Source: Styela clava
Lineage: Eukaryota > Chordata > Ascidiacea > Stolidobranchia > Styelidae
Direction of reading: 5' to 3'
NCBI RefSeq assembly: GCF_964204865.1
Contig: NC_135258.1
Span: 7,617,001 to 7,681,000 of the forward strand
Length of the DNA stretch: 64,000 nt
The position numbers and the translations under genes are program-made. Under the pieces are notes generated by a model. It was not told the DNA's origin, ran no database searches, and was given only the letters and a program-made list of their open reading frames with translations. Shown here piece by piece: positions 19,803-32,383 of the stretch; within the stretch, counting starts at the first letter, position 1, and each line of letters starts with the position of its first letter.

Positions 19803-21223
19803 GTACCGTAAAAGCGCCTAACTTCGGACAGTTCCTAACTTCGGACAAAATTTTCGAACGGCCATATCTTGGCTAAAACGCGTCGTATATTGCTAATTTT
19901 AATTATTATAGGTTGCGCTGTTATATCTACATCTATTCTCATCTTTTTTAATGTTGCATAATTATTTTTTTGGTAAAAAAACGGAAATTTTGCCGAAAAT
20001 TGACTGCCCGGCATTCAACGGCGCAGATCGTCGCTCCTACTGAAGCTATCATCGTCAAAATACCATCATTCGGTAGAGGGCGACAACAATGTATATAATT
20101 TATTTGAGTGATCGCAAGATGTCGTACGAGATTTAAATAAAACCTAAAATTCTGAATTATAAATTCCGTAAGAATATTAAGATTTCACGCAGCGTCAAAA
20201 ATTACGTCAACCTCACGTAGATTATTTTTCGCTCACTTCCGACACGACGTCACACTGCGTCGCGGAAATGAATTTTGACGCCAGACACAACGGAGCCAAT
20301 ATGAAAATTTCCGTTAAGATAAAGACGGCGTTCCAATGTAATATTTTTGTATTTTGTTCGGTCATGTATGAATATATGCCAAAATTACATTAATGAAAAT
20401 ACATGTCACACTTAATCGATGACGTTAAAAATCGAATATATAAAACTATGATAATTCCAACGTACATATGGCACAGTGCACTGACTTAACCATTATTTTG
20501 AATTTTATTCACCCGAAATTAAAAATAAATTTAATCTACAACAAATAAACGGGACCTACATGTTTACAAGATTAAGTTGAATTTTAAATTAAACTTTACA
20601 ATCGGATTTACCGTGTGTTTGATATAAATTATCATTTATAAAGATAACCGCGCAGAATAAAAAAAAGCTATCCGTCGAGAATATTAATACTTCAAAGACT
20701 TCGATAGAAGCCCGTTAAAATACTTCATTGTGGATTGAAACGGTTTGCATCAGATATATTTACGTATGCATTTCCTGATTAAAATGACTAACGTGTTATT
20801 ATACTCATCTGAAGTATCGAAAATAACGAACGAAAGATGTGAACATAGGACGACGGAAGTTTCAAATAATGCATTTTCGTCGTGACGTCAATGTTACGTT
20901 ACGACAACGATCGAGCGTCTTATCTTCACGCAACGACGTGATTACGTCATCCGCATCGGAAGCCTTTTTCTCTCTGTGCGTCGCGGTTACGCAGTGAAGA
21001 AAATGACTGTCCGAAGTTAGGGCAGTGAAGGATAACGGTCAGATGGCAAGAATATCGATTATTTCAATAGTAAAAATAGTCCAATTGAACCGAAATTTGC
21101 AGGGAATGTAAATTACCGCACGAATGTTTTACCGAGCAATTTTGGCATCGTTTGGACAATAAATGGCCGAGCTATTGACGAAAATATAGTAGTTTTGTCC
21201 GAAGTTAGGCGCTTTTACGGTAC
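19803..21223. mobile_element. 1.42-kb non-autonomous element with perfect 27-bp TIRs
   Basis: Positions 19803-19829 and 21197-21223 are exact reverse complements, core AAAGCGCCTAACTTCGGAC. If the outermost TA is target sequence, the TIR proper begins CCGTAAAAGC. Further copies of the motif lie just inside the left end (about 19832) and at about 21008-21018. The interior has no long frame but many ACGTCA-type motifs, including a full TGACGTCA at 20883-20890. DNA transposon with TA target inferred; superfamily uncertain. Confidence 0.85.
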
Positions 21224-22135
21224 TCATACACTGTCTGCTGTTTCTCTTCCATTCTAGCGGTATGTTGTAAGCCAAGGAAGTAAGTACCGTACTGTTGAAG
21301 TTGAACACACCTGCTTTAGCATTCACTTCACACTACACTAGCATGATTGTAAATCCATATTACATGTACAGCAATGTAATGTTCATTAACGGTACCGATA
21401 TCGCCGTAAATATACCTCTTCACTGGTCTACCACAGTAGTGGTTTCGGTTCGTTCTACCCACAATATTTAATAAAATCCGTTCAGAGACTGGAAACAAAA
21501 TCTCGAAATTGACGCGGAAAGAATGCTATGAACAAAACTTTTCGAAGCGAAGGCCAGAAGACTTTTAATGGATACGAACACTCTAATAAAAAGACATATC
21601 AGTTCCGCTTTTTTATGTCGGTCACGCCAATCATGGGATGCTACATTCTAAAATCTAAGGTTATCCACTTGGCTTAGAAAAAACGCCAAATTAGTGAAAA
21701 CTACACATACTTGCTTTGCATCTTTTTAATTTTTTGAGACTTTTTATATCCTGTATTGACGTGGTGAGGTAATAAAAAAGCATTTTCTTTGAATGGCAGG
21801 CAACGCCAAGTATACAAGCCCGATGATACAAAATTCAATTCTCGGGTTGATAAGCAATATGGTGGTGGAAGATTTCAGTATTGGAGCCAACGATTCGTTT
21901 GTGTCTATAATAGCCGAGGAGTCGTGGATCCCGTTTTGGTAGAAGCAATAACGTGCAGTCGATCAGAGTGAGTATGTCATCTGTGAATTCTCAGTTCTCC
22001 TCTTCAGGGTGTTCTCAGTCAAGGGCGATCGGATTCGAGTATTGTGTCGAACTGCAAATGCCGCAGAATAGTTGAGGATTTACGTACGAGTTTACCGTGA
22101 CCAGCGCCGGATTTGGACCATGAGAGGCCCTAGGC

Positions 22136-23566
22136 CAGTGGTCCTTAACATTTTACTGACCACTTACCACGTACCACTTCACTGTTTTTCACTATGACCG
22201 CGTACCACCGACAAAGCTTCTTTTTTGGCGTGGGGAAAAAGACACAAGAAACGTGCTATGAGAGTATTTTATAATGTGACACTACATCCTTTGTGGCGTA
22301 ACACGTAAAAAGGATAAAAACATGCCCATATCGCTTCATTTAGGGTGGGAAATAGCGGGCGAGGGCGATCTCTAGAGATGGCTATGGACGTTTCCCCGAC
22401 CATTGACTCCGGAAAAATACTTTACAACTGTAAACTTCATGCTTATTCTGAGAGTGTTTTGATGATTTGGCGCATATAAAATGGTTTAGGTGTTTGAAAT
22501 CATCATTTTTATTAAAATTAATCAACTATGTGCAGTCTGCAGGTACCGATATAGCCAGGACTGCCATAACGTCCTTATTTCTAAGATTTGTCCTTATTTT
22601 GAAGATATTTGTATTAGATAATAAATTTGTCCTTATTTCTAAGAAACGTCATTATTTCGACACGTGTCCTTTTTTTGTCCTCATTTTATGGGTAGAGGTT
22701 CTAATATCAGGCACTCAGATTGGTCAAATCGACTGATTGATTTGCTAGAAATTATATTTACAACCTCATTGATTGCTACGTGCATTCATTACGTAATAAA
22801 AGCAAATGTATTGACACAGTGACAAAACAATAGCCTACCGACCAAAATCACTGCGTGTAACCTGAATCAAAATACAACTGAAAAGTGAAATGGAACAGAT
22901 TGTTTCTAAGAATAAAAAACTGCTGGAGCAAAGTGTTCTTTTTAGCGCAAAGTATGATTAGACACGGGTCGCACTAGCATGAATACATTTTGTTTATTAC
23001 ATTTCGCTCTTTGTTATTCTATTAATATGTTTCTCTGATGTCCTTACTTTTGGATTCATATCGATGGCAGCCCTGGATATAGCTAAGTTTTAGCTTTGTT
23101 CATCGCAGCATTTGCTAGATTCAATTTCGATTACTGCAACTAAAGTAAAGCTTCGTGAAAGACATAATGACAATTAAGTTAATTAATTTACAATTATTTT
23201 CTTGATATACAACTGAAAACTGACAAATATCACTCAAAACTACAAAATTGAGGCAATGTTTGCAACCATGCTTGAATATCTGTTCAATTGTCTAAGCGGC
23301 TGGGTGAAGAAATTGCAATTGTTACGTGTTGCGTCATTATTGACTTATTGGTTATAGTTACGAAAATAAACAAGGAAACTGGTGCTTGGGGAAACTTTCA
23401 TAAACGTTGTTCAGCGAATACATACAGTAAGTAAGATAAATTGTTGCCAGCATATTTTAGCCAACTGAAAGGTTAATTGTTGCAATAATTGAAATCTGCT
23501 CGCGTACCTCTTGGAAAGCTCCCGCGTACCACTAGTGGTACGCGTACCACAGGTTGAGAACCACTG
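22136..23566. mobile_element. hAT-like non-autonomous element, 1.43 kb
   Basis: The left end is CAGTGGTCCTTAACATTTT. The right end is the complement of CAGTGGTTCTCAACCTGTG, a classic hAT-type inverted repeat. Flanks 22128-22135 (ccctaggc) and 23567-23574 (gcctaggc) match at 7 of 8 bases, as expected of an 8-bp target duplication. GTACCAC motifs repeat just inside both ends, typical of subterminal transposase sites. No transposase frame is visible. Confidence 0.85.
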
Positions 23567-24351
23567 GCCTAGGCTATTCCATTTGTAAGGCCCTTCCATA
23601 TTTTCGAGCTTAGAATTTCTCTTTAAACAACATCACATGTCATTGCTTAATGTTAAAAATATCAGTGCATTAAAATCTTCGTTCTTTTTATTCTCCCCAT
23701 TCACGAGTACAAATTTTTAATAAAAAGAATAAGAATTTGCTTAAGGCAGTTTTGCTTTTAATTTCTAATTTCTTTCTCTTGCGCTTGCTAGCTCCACTTT
23801 CAAATCTTTCACTCATAACAAATTTAGGGTTTGGTTATTTTTGTTTTGTCAGTATTAGGCATGCTTTTATATACATTTATAATTATACAATTCTTCTTTC
23901 AGTTTTTCAAGTTCTGCACAGGGGTTTCTTGAGTTGTTTTGCTCGTAGATTGTCAAGTGTTAAACGTTAGCATCTCTTTTGAAATGTGTTTTTTTCACAA
24001 TTTTGTTCCAAGTAGCAGTCTACACTCTAGTCTACACAGTCTATAGAGAATTAGTGACTAATTCAGTTGCGCGACTTGACCTTTTGGCGACAAGAAGAGG
24101 GAAAAATACAGACGTCCGTTCTACTATCTATAACAAATAAAATAAGTGGAATCATTTGATCCTATTAATAAGAGTTACACGAGTACTGCAGCACATACAC
24201 GTTATTTATTGCGTCTTTTGACCTATGTTTGACTTTGCAGTTTGCACAAAGCGGGCTTTGTTTTGCAGTTATTTACTCCTGTCTCACATGATATCGAACA
24301 TAACAAGTATTTATAGCGCATGTCGACCTTGTGGACTTTGAACCTGTGCAC

Positions 24352-24530
24352 TTGGTTATAGTTACGAAAATAAACAAGGAAACTGGTGCTTGGGGAAACT
24401 TTCATAAACGTTGTTCAGCGAATACATACAGTAAGTAAGATAAATTGTTGCCAGCATATTTTAGCCAACTGAAAGGTTAATTGTTGCAATAATTGAAATC
24501 TGCTCGCGTACCCCTTGGAAAGCTCCCGCG
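24352..24530. repeat. Copy of the right part of the hAT-like element
   Basis: A 179-bp segment almost identical to 23348-23526 (one visible substitution, cctc versus cccc). It stops abruptly where the SINE begins. It is a fragment of a second, very similar element. Confidence 0.85.
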
Positions 24531-24564
24531 TTGAGATGACTTGTGAGATGACGACGCTCCTATA

Positions 24565-24930
24565 TACTCGGTTCGGTGGTGTGGCTGATCGTGCTGAGCG
24601 TTAGAAATACGCTTGCCACAGAACCTCTAGTTAACTTGCGTGGGTTCACAGGTTCGAATCCCGTGGAGGATAAATATGTACTATTGCTGGACTACTCGCC
24701 GCCGTAGGGTGGTGTACGTAATCGCTGGTCGGTTACGGCTTCATCCACCACCAAGTCCATGCTTTCGAAAACAAACTGGCTAACTGATCTCATGCCCGAC
24801 ATGAACTGGTAACCGGACAAGAGGCCGTGGTTCTTCATATGATTAAGCCGTCTTTATCGGTCTTCCTCTCCTCCGGGATATATCTGTAAATCATATCCTA
24901 TATTCCAATATATTGCTGCTGGTCCGTGAG
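24565..24930 (+). mobile_element. tRNA-derived SINE, copy 1
   Basis: The head resembles a tRNA internal promoter: an A-box-like TGGCTGATCGTGCTGAG near 24582-24598 and a perfect B box in GGTTCGAATCCCGTGG near 24651-24666. Spacing and stems do not make a functional tRNA. The body ('tcggttacggcttcat', 'aagaggccgtggttc') is shared with the split copy at 46.5-48.4 kb. Ends are approximate and no target duplication was identified. Confidence 0.75.
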
Positions 24931-25149
24931 TAAATTCGATTTAATACCACAAGTCTGCCCATATACCGTACAGAGATTGGGAGTAGGGATGTAAGTTTCG
25001 GAATTTCGAATCAAATCATATTTATTTCAAGGCAATTTTGCAAAAGAAAAACGGCTTGATTGTATTTGAATAAAACTAATAATTGAAATAATACGAGGCA
25101 ATTTCATGACGCAACAGCGCTGTCTCATGTCGATCAAAAACGTCTATTG

Positions 25150-25192
25150 CAGGGTTGTGCAACATTTTTTGTCGGCGGACCACACTTTAGAC
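25150..25192. mobile_element. End of an older hAT-like element
   Basis: 'cagggttgtgcaacattttt' plus a GGCGGACCACA motif is a hAT-style terminus, interrupted by the 25193-25878 element. A relative starts at 62694 ('cagggatgtgcaacaggcgg'). The distal end was not found. Confidence 0.45.
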
Positions 25193-25878
25193 CAGGGTCG
25201 GCCAACCTTTTTGGCCGACGGGCCACATTTAGATTACTATTAATTGCGCGGGCCACATGGTAATTATGTTCTAGTTTTGCTACACTGACTAAAAGTTAAT
25301 GAAAAAACAAACAAAACCCTTGCATCAAACTTTTTCAATAATAAGAACAATAAAAAAATGAAGATACAGTAAAGTCAACAAAGTTTTTTTCTACACGTAG
25401 ATATTTTAGTGTGAAGTTTGGCACTGTTTTTCGCTAACAAGTTTGTCAATATTTGCTGAGATGGACGATGTAGCAATGCGAAGCGAATTTTCCATATGAC
25501 TTTCAGAAATTAGTGATCTCACAGGGGATTTGACATGATTCATCTGTGAAAAAACTTGCTTGTACAAGTAAGTGCTGCCAAATAATGAGGTCATTAAAAC
25601 TGCCATTCTGCCCGAGGGTGTAAGCGACTATTTATGTATCGATATCTTCCAGTTGGTTTCTATTCAAAATGGCACTCATGGCTCGTTTGAAAGGGCCAGC
25701 CGAGCGCATTTCAGGAAAATGAACAAATTGTTTGTATCAAATCTTCATATTAACTACATCACTCGAAAAATAGAAGTTTTACTCCTTTTTTTATTTAATT
25801 CCGAAAATACAGCGCGGGCCACTCGGAACTCCTCGACGGGCCACATGTGGCCCGCGGGCCACGGGTTGGACGACCCTG
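25193..25878. mobile_element. hAT-like non-autonomous element, 686 bp, nested
   Basis: Ends CAGGGTCGGCCAACCTTTTT and the complement of CAGGGTCGTCCAACCCGTG form a TIR. Flanking octamers ctttagac (25185-25192) and ctttagag (25879-25886) match 7/8. GGGCCACA motifs cluster inside both ends. Small frames inside are not genes. Confidence 0.85.
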
Positions 25879-26200
25879 CTTTAGAGACTTATTTTCTGTA
25901 AAATTGAGTAATGGCAAGTCTTTATATCAGACTGATAATTGTACGTCATTTAAGCGCCAAAGCAATCCAAGGTTGTCAACTCATCAATATTGTGCTTCAT
26001 TGCCATAACATCAAGGATTTTATGCATGTACATACCACGCCTAAACACACAGCATTGGCAATTATTATTTATGCCCCCAGCAGGTTTGACCAGGTAATAT
26101 CTGGTTGGTGCTACATTTGAACGAGAAACCACGTGATAAAATAAAAGAAGATTGTCTCACAGATGAGATAACGTTAAAGAGAGTAGTAAAAGATCCAAGT

Positions 26201-26404
26201 GTGTAAGCGACTATTTATGTATCGATATCTCCCAGTTGGTTTCGAATTTTGATTCAAAATTGCACTCATGGCTCGCCTGAAAGGGCTATCAGAGCACAAT
26301 TCAGGAAAATGAACAAATTGTTTGTACCAAATCTTTATATTAACTACATCACTTAAAAAATAAAAGTTCTACTCAAATTTTTTTTCATTTATTTCCGAAA
26401 ATAC
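26201..26404. repeat. Internal fragment related to the 25.2-25.9 kb element
   Basis: Aligns with 25618-25810 with scattered substitutions and small indels, starting 'gtgtaagcgactatttatg' and ending 'tccgaaaatac'. It lacks the GGGCCACA-rich ends, so it is a diverged internal fragment. Confidence 0.75.
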
Positions 26405-28290
26405 TCTTGCGCTTTGGTCCGGCTCAAATAGACAAAGAAATACCAATTTTATTAACATTGTCCGGGTCAATTTTAAATAAACATTAAATGAAAAAAAAAG
26501 TTTTACACAGTTTGCCGCAATAGCCTATTGCTTAGCTATTTATGGCTTTTTGGTTCTTACCGTACGTATCCGTTTCGATCGCACTGTTTGCTGACGTTTT
26601 CATTGTTTTGCATTTTACTGTGCATGAAGTCGACCCATTCATCGTTTAGACACGCACAGTCTGCTGAAACTTATATTTATATTGTTTAACATTTTACCAA
26701 ACATGAAGTCAGCTCTTCCATCGTTTCGACCCGTACAGTTTGCTGGAAATTTTGTTTTGCATTTTCGTCCTCCGCTCTGCGTCCGTTTGTTGTTTTATGT
26801 CAGATTGGCCAAAATAAAATTGATTGATTTACTAGTAACCAAAGTAAACTGAGGACAGCACTGCGACAGAGCTGTAGATTGCCAAATACTTGATCCATTA
26901 GTTACATCAGTAATTACAGTTTTGGTGTGAAAGAGATTTGAACTGACCAACAACTGTATTCTAATCGATCAAATATGCAGTATCAAAATTACCTCCGAAC
27001 ATTGATTTTTTGCTAAAAGAGATACAAAATTAGTTTTGAAATAGCAATTTGGGACGAAAAGGATTTGAAGATTTATTGGATACGAAGAGGACCTTGGATC
27101 GTTTTTTTGATTATGTTGTTGTTCCTCTTAAATTTAAAAATCGCTTTCTCTTTAACCGTCAAAATCTCGTGCTCAGCGAAATGGGGAACGGTAGACTTCT
27201 ATACCTGATAATACACTATTGACTCAGATCATTTGGTACTTCCATATACGTTGAAACTGAATCATGAAGAACGTAGCATCGTCACAAGGCCTGGAAAAGC
27301 TAGGACAGTCTATGTACAGTTATCGCAACTTCACAATTAAGGATGCTAAGTACGAATGCTTACAAGTATTCGATTCTTATCCGATTCCTAAATTTTCGAT
27401 TCTCGATTCCTCGACATATCTTACCGAGAAAACATGCCCACTTAAACAATACTAAATGAAATGAAACACGATATCTATGTTTAAATATGTGGACGGACAA
27501 CAAGGCCAAAACTAGGTAGTATAGGTATTCAATCTGTCACAGTAGCCTGAATCGCACAAAAAAACGAATCCCTCAGAACCCACAGAGACTTTTGAAATGA
27601 ATAAACGCAAAACACTTCTATCGAAAAATACATATATATATATGTATTGTGACGACCCTTGTTTTATCTGTTAAATGATGTCATGTGATAATATTGCTTT
27701 TTTTTTTTTTTTTAACATTGAAGACACTGACGGCGCTATGACACTGTCGATATGTCCTTTGGTGTCCCGTCAGCCTATGCTGTGGTTTGCAGCAGTACAG
27801 TGTGGTGGTTTTGGTTGGATTTTGGGTGTGTTGTATCTGTGGGAGTGCCTCTGGTCTCCGGTGGGTTATCAGGGATGTTTGTTTGTGGTTTTGTGACTGC
27901 GGGATGGGAATTTGTTGGGTGTTTTTATGCTAGACAGAGACAGTGCATGGGCTGATATTATTGTTTTGATACAGTGCCATTGTAGTTATTTTAGCGTTGT
28001 ATTTTTGGTTGTTATCAGGGAATTAGCTATCATTAGTACTGTTCAAAGTGTTTTTAGTGTGTATATTCTGTTTTCCTGCATTGTGCTGCCTGGCACTTGT
28101 CACTTTATCATATGCTTGTCGTTTTGTTTGGAGTATTTGGTTGTGTTGAGATTGTTAATTATTAAATAGAATAAAATAGCATAACTTGAAGTGAATATTG
28201 AGAAGAACTTTGACGTCAGATCATATTAGAAGATATTCTGAACTTGGATAATTATTACATAGACTGCCGCTACGCTACAATATATTATTT
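26405..28290. other. Gene-poor; includes a G/T-rich block at 27750-28150
   Basis: No gene recognised. A strongly T/G-rich plus strand at about 27750-28150 creates overlapping open frames (for example 27675-27896) of hydrophobic, Cys/Trp-rich composition that have no domain and reflect base bias. Confidence 0.45.
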
Positions 28291-28294
28291 AGTG

Positions 28295-28468
28295 ACCGTA
28301 CATTTGAACCCGCGTACATTTGAACCCATGTGTATATCCGCGGGCTCAATCTATATCCCATGGGTTAGGGTTAGTATGGGTTCAAATATCCGTGAAACAA
28401 TTTTTTTTCCCATAGGTGCAATAGTATGTAGGTGCAATTGTCGTGGGTTCAAAATCAAATGTAATGGA
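28295..28468. mobile_element. MITE-like element, family 2, copy 2
   Basis: Inverted relative of 9351-9530: starts 'gaccgtacatttgaacccg' and ends 'aatcaaatgtaatgg', sharing internal segments such as 'gcaatagtatg' and 'tgggttagggttagtatgg'. The left end carries a local duplication of the TACATTTGAACCC motif. Confidence 0.75.
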
Positions 28469-28639
28469 ACCATATTATATATATATAGTGAGTGAAGTTT
28501 GCGACGTCGTAGCAACTCAGCATAGCAGTTTATGCATATATGTAAAGGACTTGCCATAAGACGTTACACATTGTTTACAATCCAAGTTTTCACCTTGAAA
28601 ATCGATTCCAGTGCATCGGAATCGATTCTGTAATCGAAT

Positions 28640-28817
28640 CCAGACTCGATTCCGTCATCCCTATTTGCAATGCATTGGGATAACCTGATTCAGGTACTGG
28701 TAAGTTATCGTATGTGATTTTCAGAGATTTGCTGAAAAGTTCGGTATATCCTTCTTGTTCATCAATTTGAGCATGGAACTCTTGTTTGGAAGTATGAACT
28801 TTGCAACAGAATTCCAA
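28640..28817 (-). pseudogene. Coding-like fragment, unknown family
   Basis: On the minus strand a ~55-residue stretch (VHTSKQEFHAQIDEQEG..., then ...PVPESGYPN) has protein-like composition. It runs into a TAGGGATGACGGAATCGA sequence that resembles a transposon end, has no ATG and no clean splice sites. Probably an exon remnant or transposon-borne coding relic. Confidence 0.25.
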
Positions 28818-29308
28818 GGAGCTGGAACATCATCATTTTCCTTGATAAAACGTATTCAATTCCCTGGCTTTTCCGGGAAAACTGATGTTTAATATCTTGA
28901 TTAATCGGGGAAGAGCTCAAAACATACTTTATTTCATTTGAATTAATACAAGTAAATTTTGAGAGTAATTACAAGGCACGAATTATAAAGAAAATGCTTT
29001 TATATGACAAACACTTCATTTTTATTTTGCACTTTCTCTTGTGCAGGAACTTGAGCCATTGAACATCATCTTCCAGGAAAACTATGGCAGATCGTCATGA
29101 ATTACATTATGAGTTATTAATGTACTATAAAAGATTTGATATTATCATATTGATAATAAGAAAAATATATATCCATAATGTTGATTTTGGCACTAAATTC
29201 CTACCAGAGTGTGACAAGACTACATCCAAACTGCATAAAAATTGAAGTCTATTTTTTTCTTCAATTGTCACTGTTTGAGGCACTCATTAGGATTGAAGCA
29301 GAACTCTT

Positions 29309-29451
29309 TTATCTTGCAATATCTGCTGCAGGGGATTTCACCTTTTCTATTTTTGGTTGCTCTGCCTGGCTTATTTCATCACTGGAATCTGGCAACACTG
29401 CATTCCACACGTTTTCAATTTCCGATGAATGCAGAATGTAGTTTGTTTCTC
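29309..29451 (-). CDS. Possible terminal exon, unknown protein
   Basis: Read on the minus strand, an acceptor-like TTTTTTAG is followed by ~47 open codons (including HSSEIENVWNAVLPDSSDE) ending in TAA at 29309-29311. The composition is acidic and protein-like. No upstream exons were identified and the plus strand is also open here, so it could be chance or a transposon relic. Confidence 0.25.
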
Positions 29452-30339
29452 CTAAAAAACGCAACAGCTAAGAGGGGGTTACCTTCTACAGCTGGGTTTC
29501 TTGAAGTATGAGTCGTAGAGGATCGAAAAATGGGTCGCGTCAAGATTATCAAATCTGACACAACGAGTTTTTAAGTTTCATCCTGACTGAATTATTGCAC
29601 CATACGCATTACATTTGTCTTATTTCGTCCCAATTATTGCACCATAAGTGGTCTTTCGACAGTTTTAATTATTGGAATTTGTGAATCGTGCTCACAGGCG
29701 AGTGGGTGGACAAACTTTACTCGACAAAGTCGCTGACGCCACTGTAGCGCTAATGTATGGCTGTGAATGGTTTTGCTGAAGCAGCTACACTGGCACTATT
29801 GGGCCTGCCCAGCTCAAGTACGTTCTGACTGTGATATGAATCCTGGGAAGCAATGAGTGATTTAGCGGGTTCGATATATAATCTACCGCAAATGTCCGAA
29901 ACTGGAGGGCTATGGTTCTACAGTTACCGTAACCACAGTAGGCAAGACTAAGTCAAGATTTGTTGAATCACCAACGCTCGCACTCGTTTTGATCCTGACG
30001 ATGACGTGCGCCTTTAGCTCACTCAATTGATGCATTGATAAATCGGTATTTCAGGGTACTTTGTACTATAACTGGTTGTGTCTTGTCTATTTTATACATA
30101 TCTGCAAATTAGCAGGGTTCTAACATCAAAAATACATTTATCGGCGTTTGAGATGTTCGTAAAGCTGGAATTTGGGCGGCGCTCAAAAACGTTTAGGCAC
30201 CATTTGTTCTACAGGATAACTTCTAACAATTTCTTATATATAAAAAGATTGTATATACGAGCGACATCATTACACTTCCAGTAACATCGATGTAAATTTA
30301 TCATTCCCGACTTACTGTAGAATATGACGCGATATTTAT

Positions 30340-31700
30340 TGTTAAGTTCATTTGATTAACTTGCCGTTCGCGTCTAGCGGTTGCAGGGATTCCCACTGAT
30401 TTGAGCCCAACTGGGGGAATTTCTAGATTTGAATCTTTTTTTCAAACACTAACTGATGGTAGGTCGTCTCTATGTCCTTAGCGATAAACCGCACCAGAAA
30501 TTTGATTCAGGTTGTCCAAATAATTTTAACGGGGCTCCATATTTACCAATATTTCTTTCATTCTTTGACGGCGTTCATGAGCAGAAATCACGATTTTGTG
30601 CTTTATATCGTCATTATAAAAAACATGCGTCTTCGAGTTATGCGTATCCTTCGTCCTGCTATTTTGTTTCCTGTGCCGTAGACATGTCTTTCAATGTATC
30701 CTTTTTCTGTCACTATATTTCATAGAAACATTCACATCTGTTGATACAAAAGCTTTTAAGTTTTCTCCGGGACTAACTGACTTACCTTTGATGACACCCA
30801 TTTTCCATACCACACTTCCTTATTCTCCGCGTTTTGCTTGGAAGTTGAAGCTTTGCTATCTGCAAAAAAAAACAAATAATATTTACGCCTATAGCTGCAT
30901 TTCCTCTTGGCGATAATTATTTCTTCTCTTATTTGGTCTTAATTATTTTTTTTCTCCTCATACAACTGTTTGTTGGGTTTTCTCATCCAATTTTTTTGAG
31001 TTGGCTATGCCGTCTGAATTTGTATTAGATCTAGTTACCTCTAACCTATGTGATTCATCCTTATTATCGATGCTTTTGTTCTTTGTTTTGGTTGTAGTTT
31101 GCATCGCTGCTGACATCAAGATCTAAGAGGGGCAAGACGCCATTCTCGGAAGGACAACGTTTGCCATGTGGACGAAGAGTGTGACGCCTGCGGCCTAGGA
31201 CAAGATTTTCGTCAACAAATTCTTCAAAACCAAATAATTCCGGTAATTGTAGACTATAGAGTGAATATTTTTTGTAAATTTAAAACATCAAGTGGTGTAA
31301 AATTTTTTCTATAGGCTATAACAGCAACCCGCATTTGACATACTGAATTATTTCATTAATTCATCTCGGAACTCTGCGTTCCTCAAGGAAGTTTCTGAAA
31401 CTCTGTGGAAGGTAGAATAAAACAATCTTATAGCGTATTGGTTGGCAACGTCGTTCCTTTTCAGCGCAAATATACATAAGGCTTAATACCATAATACGTG
31501 AACTATGCCCCTTTTCTCCACGTGTTATTTACATTGTAACCTCCCTGCCTCTCCCTAACATATACCTGTAGATTTTAATGTTTTATCGAAGTGAAATATG
31601 TAATAAAGGTGGAATGCAGTTGATGAAAATAAACTTCGTTAAAGCCTACTTTTTTGTCCTTTAAGTCGAACTCTCTGTACTCCATTTGTGAGTGTGGGAA
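30340..31700 (-). repeat. Tandem unit 1 of an unknown, coding-like minus-strand family
   Basis: Shares segments with units at ~33240-34330 and ~34380-36220: a left 'attcccactgattt' block, a 'gagcagaaatcacg' block, a 'ggacaacgtttg' block and a right block with 'ttttatcgaagtgaaat'. On the minus strand 30786-30859 looks like a small exon: TTTTTTTGCAG before it, GTAAGT after it, 74 nt encoding EVWYGKWVSSK at its end. The neighbouring segment related to unit 2 carries a stop (CGT TAA), so this copy appears broken. Confidence 0.55.
30786..30859 (-). pseudogene. Splice-flanked mini-exon in unit 1
   Basis: Acceptor TTTTGCAG and donor GTAAGT flank a 74-nt open segment ending in EVWYGKWVSSK. Unit 2 encodes the related KKVWYGKSVTSK inside one longer frame without an intron at this point. 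Downstream unit 1 sequence has an in-frame stop after LVNMEPR, so it is probably a pseudogene exon. Confidence 0.4.
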
Positions 31701-32383
31701 CAGGTCAACACATTGATTTCCTCAGGCGAATGAAGCCGTGAATTATTGAAATATGATCAAAGTTGCCAGATCAAGAAATTGAAGGAAAGCTAATAATTTT
31801 ACTAAATACAAAAGTAAAATGTTGTTCAGAAAATGTGTCATTATCACATAAAAATTTCTTCTTTAAACCTGGTATAAAATTATTTCAGGGCAGCAATTGG
31901 TTAAGATCTTCAAATAAACTTCTAACTGAATGAAGGAAGTTATTTTTTTAAACTTGATCAAGGGCTTCTTCTAACATTGACAAACATCTCTCTTTATTAA
32001 TCGCCAGGATTACTTCTTGGCATTTACCGGTGTTTGAATTCTTTTGGATGTGGTCATCACACTCTGGCAGGAATTTAGAATGAATATATTTTATCTTATC
32101 ATCAAAATCATATATCCAACTCTAAAAGTTTCATAGTGCATTAATATAAATACTAAGCCTGTAAGCAGACAGCAATGTTTTACAATTCAATAAATTAGTA
32201 TATGCTGGTATAGGGTTCTTGCTGTTGTTCCCTGAACTCCGCGTGCCGAGACTACGCTTCCTTATTCCTGTCCGTTTTCAAGTCTCTGATAAAACGCGTA
32301 AGATATTTGTTGTATGTTGTATAAAAGCGATGATAAAAGCCTAATATAGATATTCGAAACACTAAAGGAACCTAACTTAGTTA

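Noticed and set aside
24570..24670. A functional tRNA gene
   Set aside because: The B box is perfect but no acceptor or anticodon stems could be paired, and the sequence continues into a repeated SINE body.
27675..28169. Overlapping plus-strand frames encoding Cys/Trp/Val-rich peptides
   Set aside because: The open frames follow from a G/T-rich strand; no signal, domain or splice context supports a gene.
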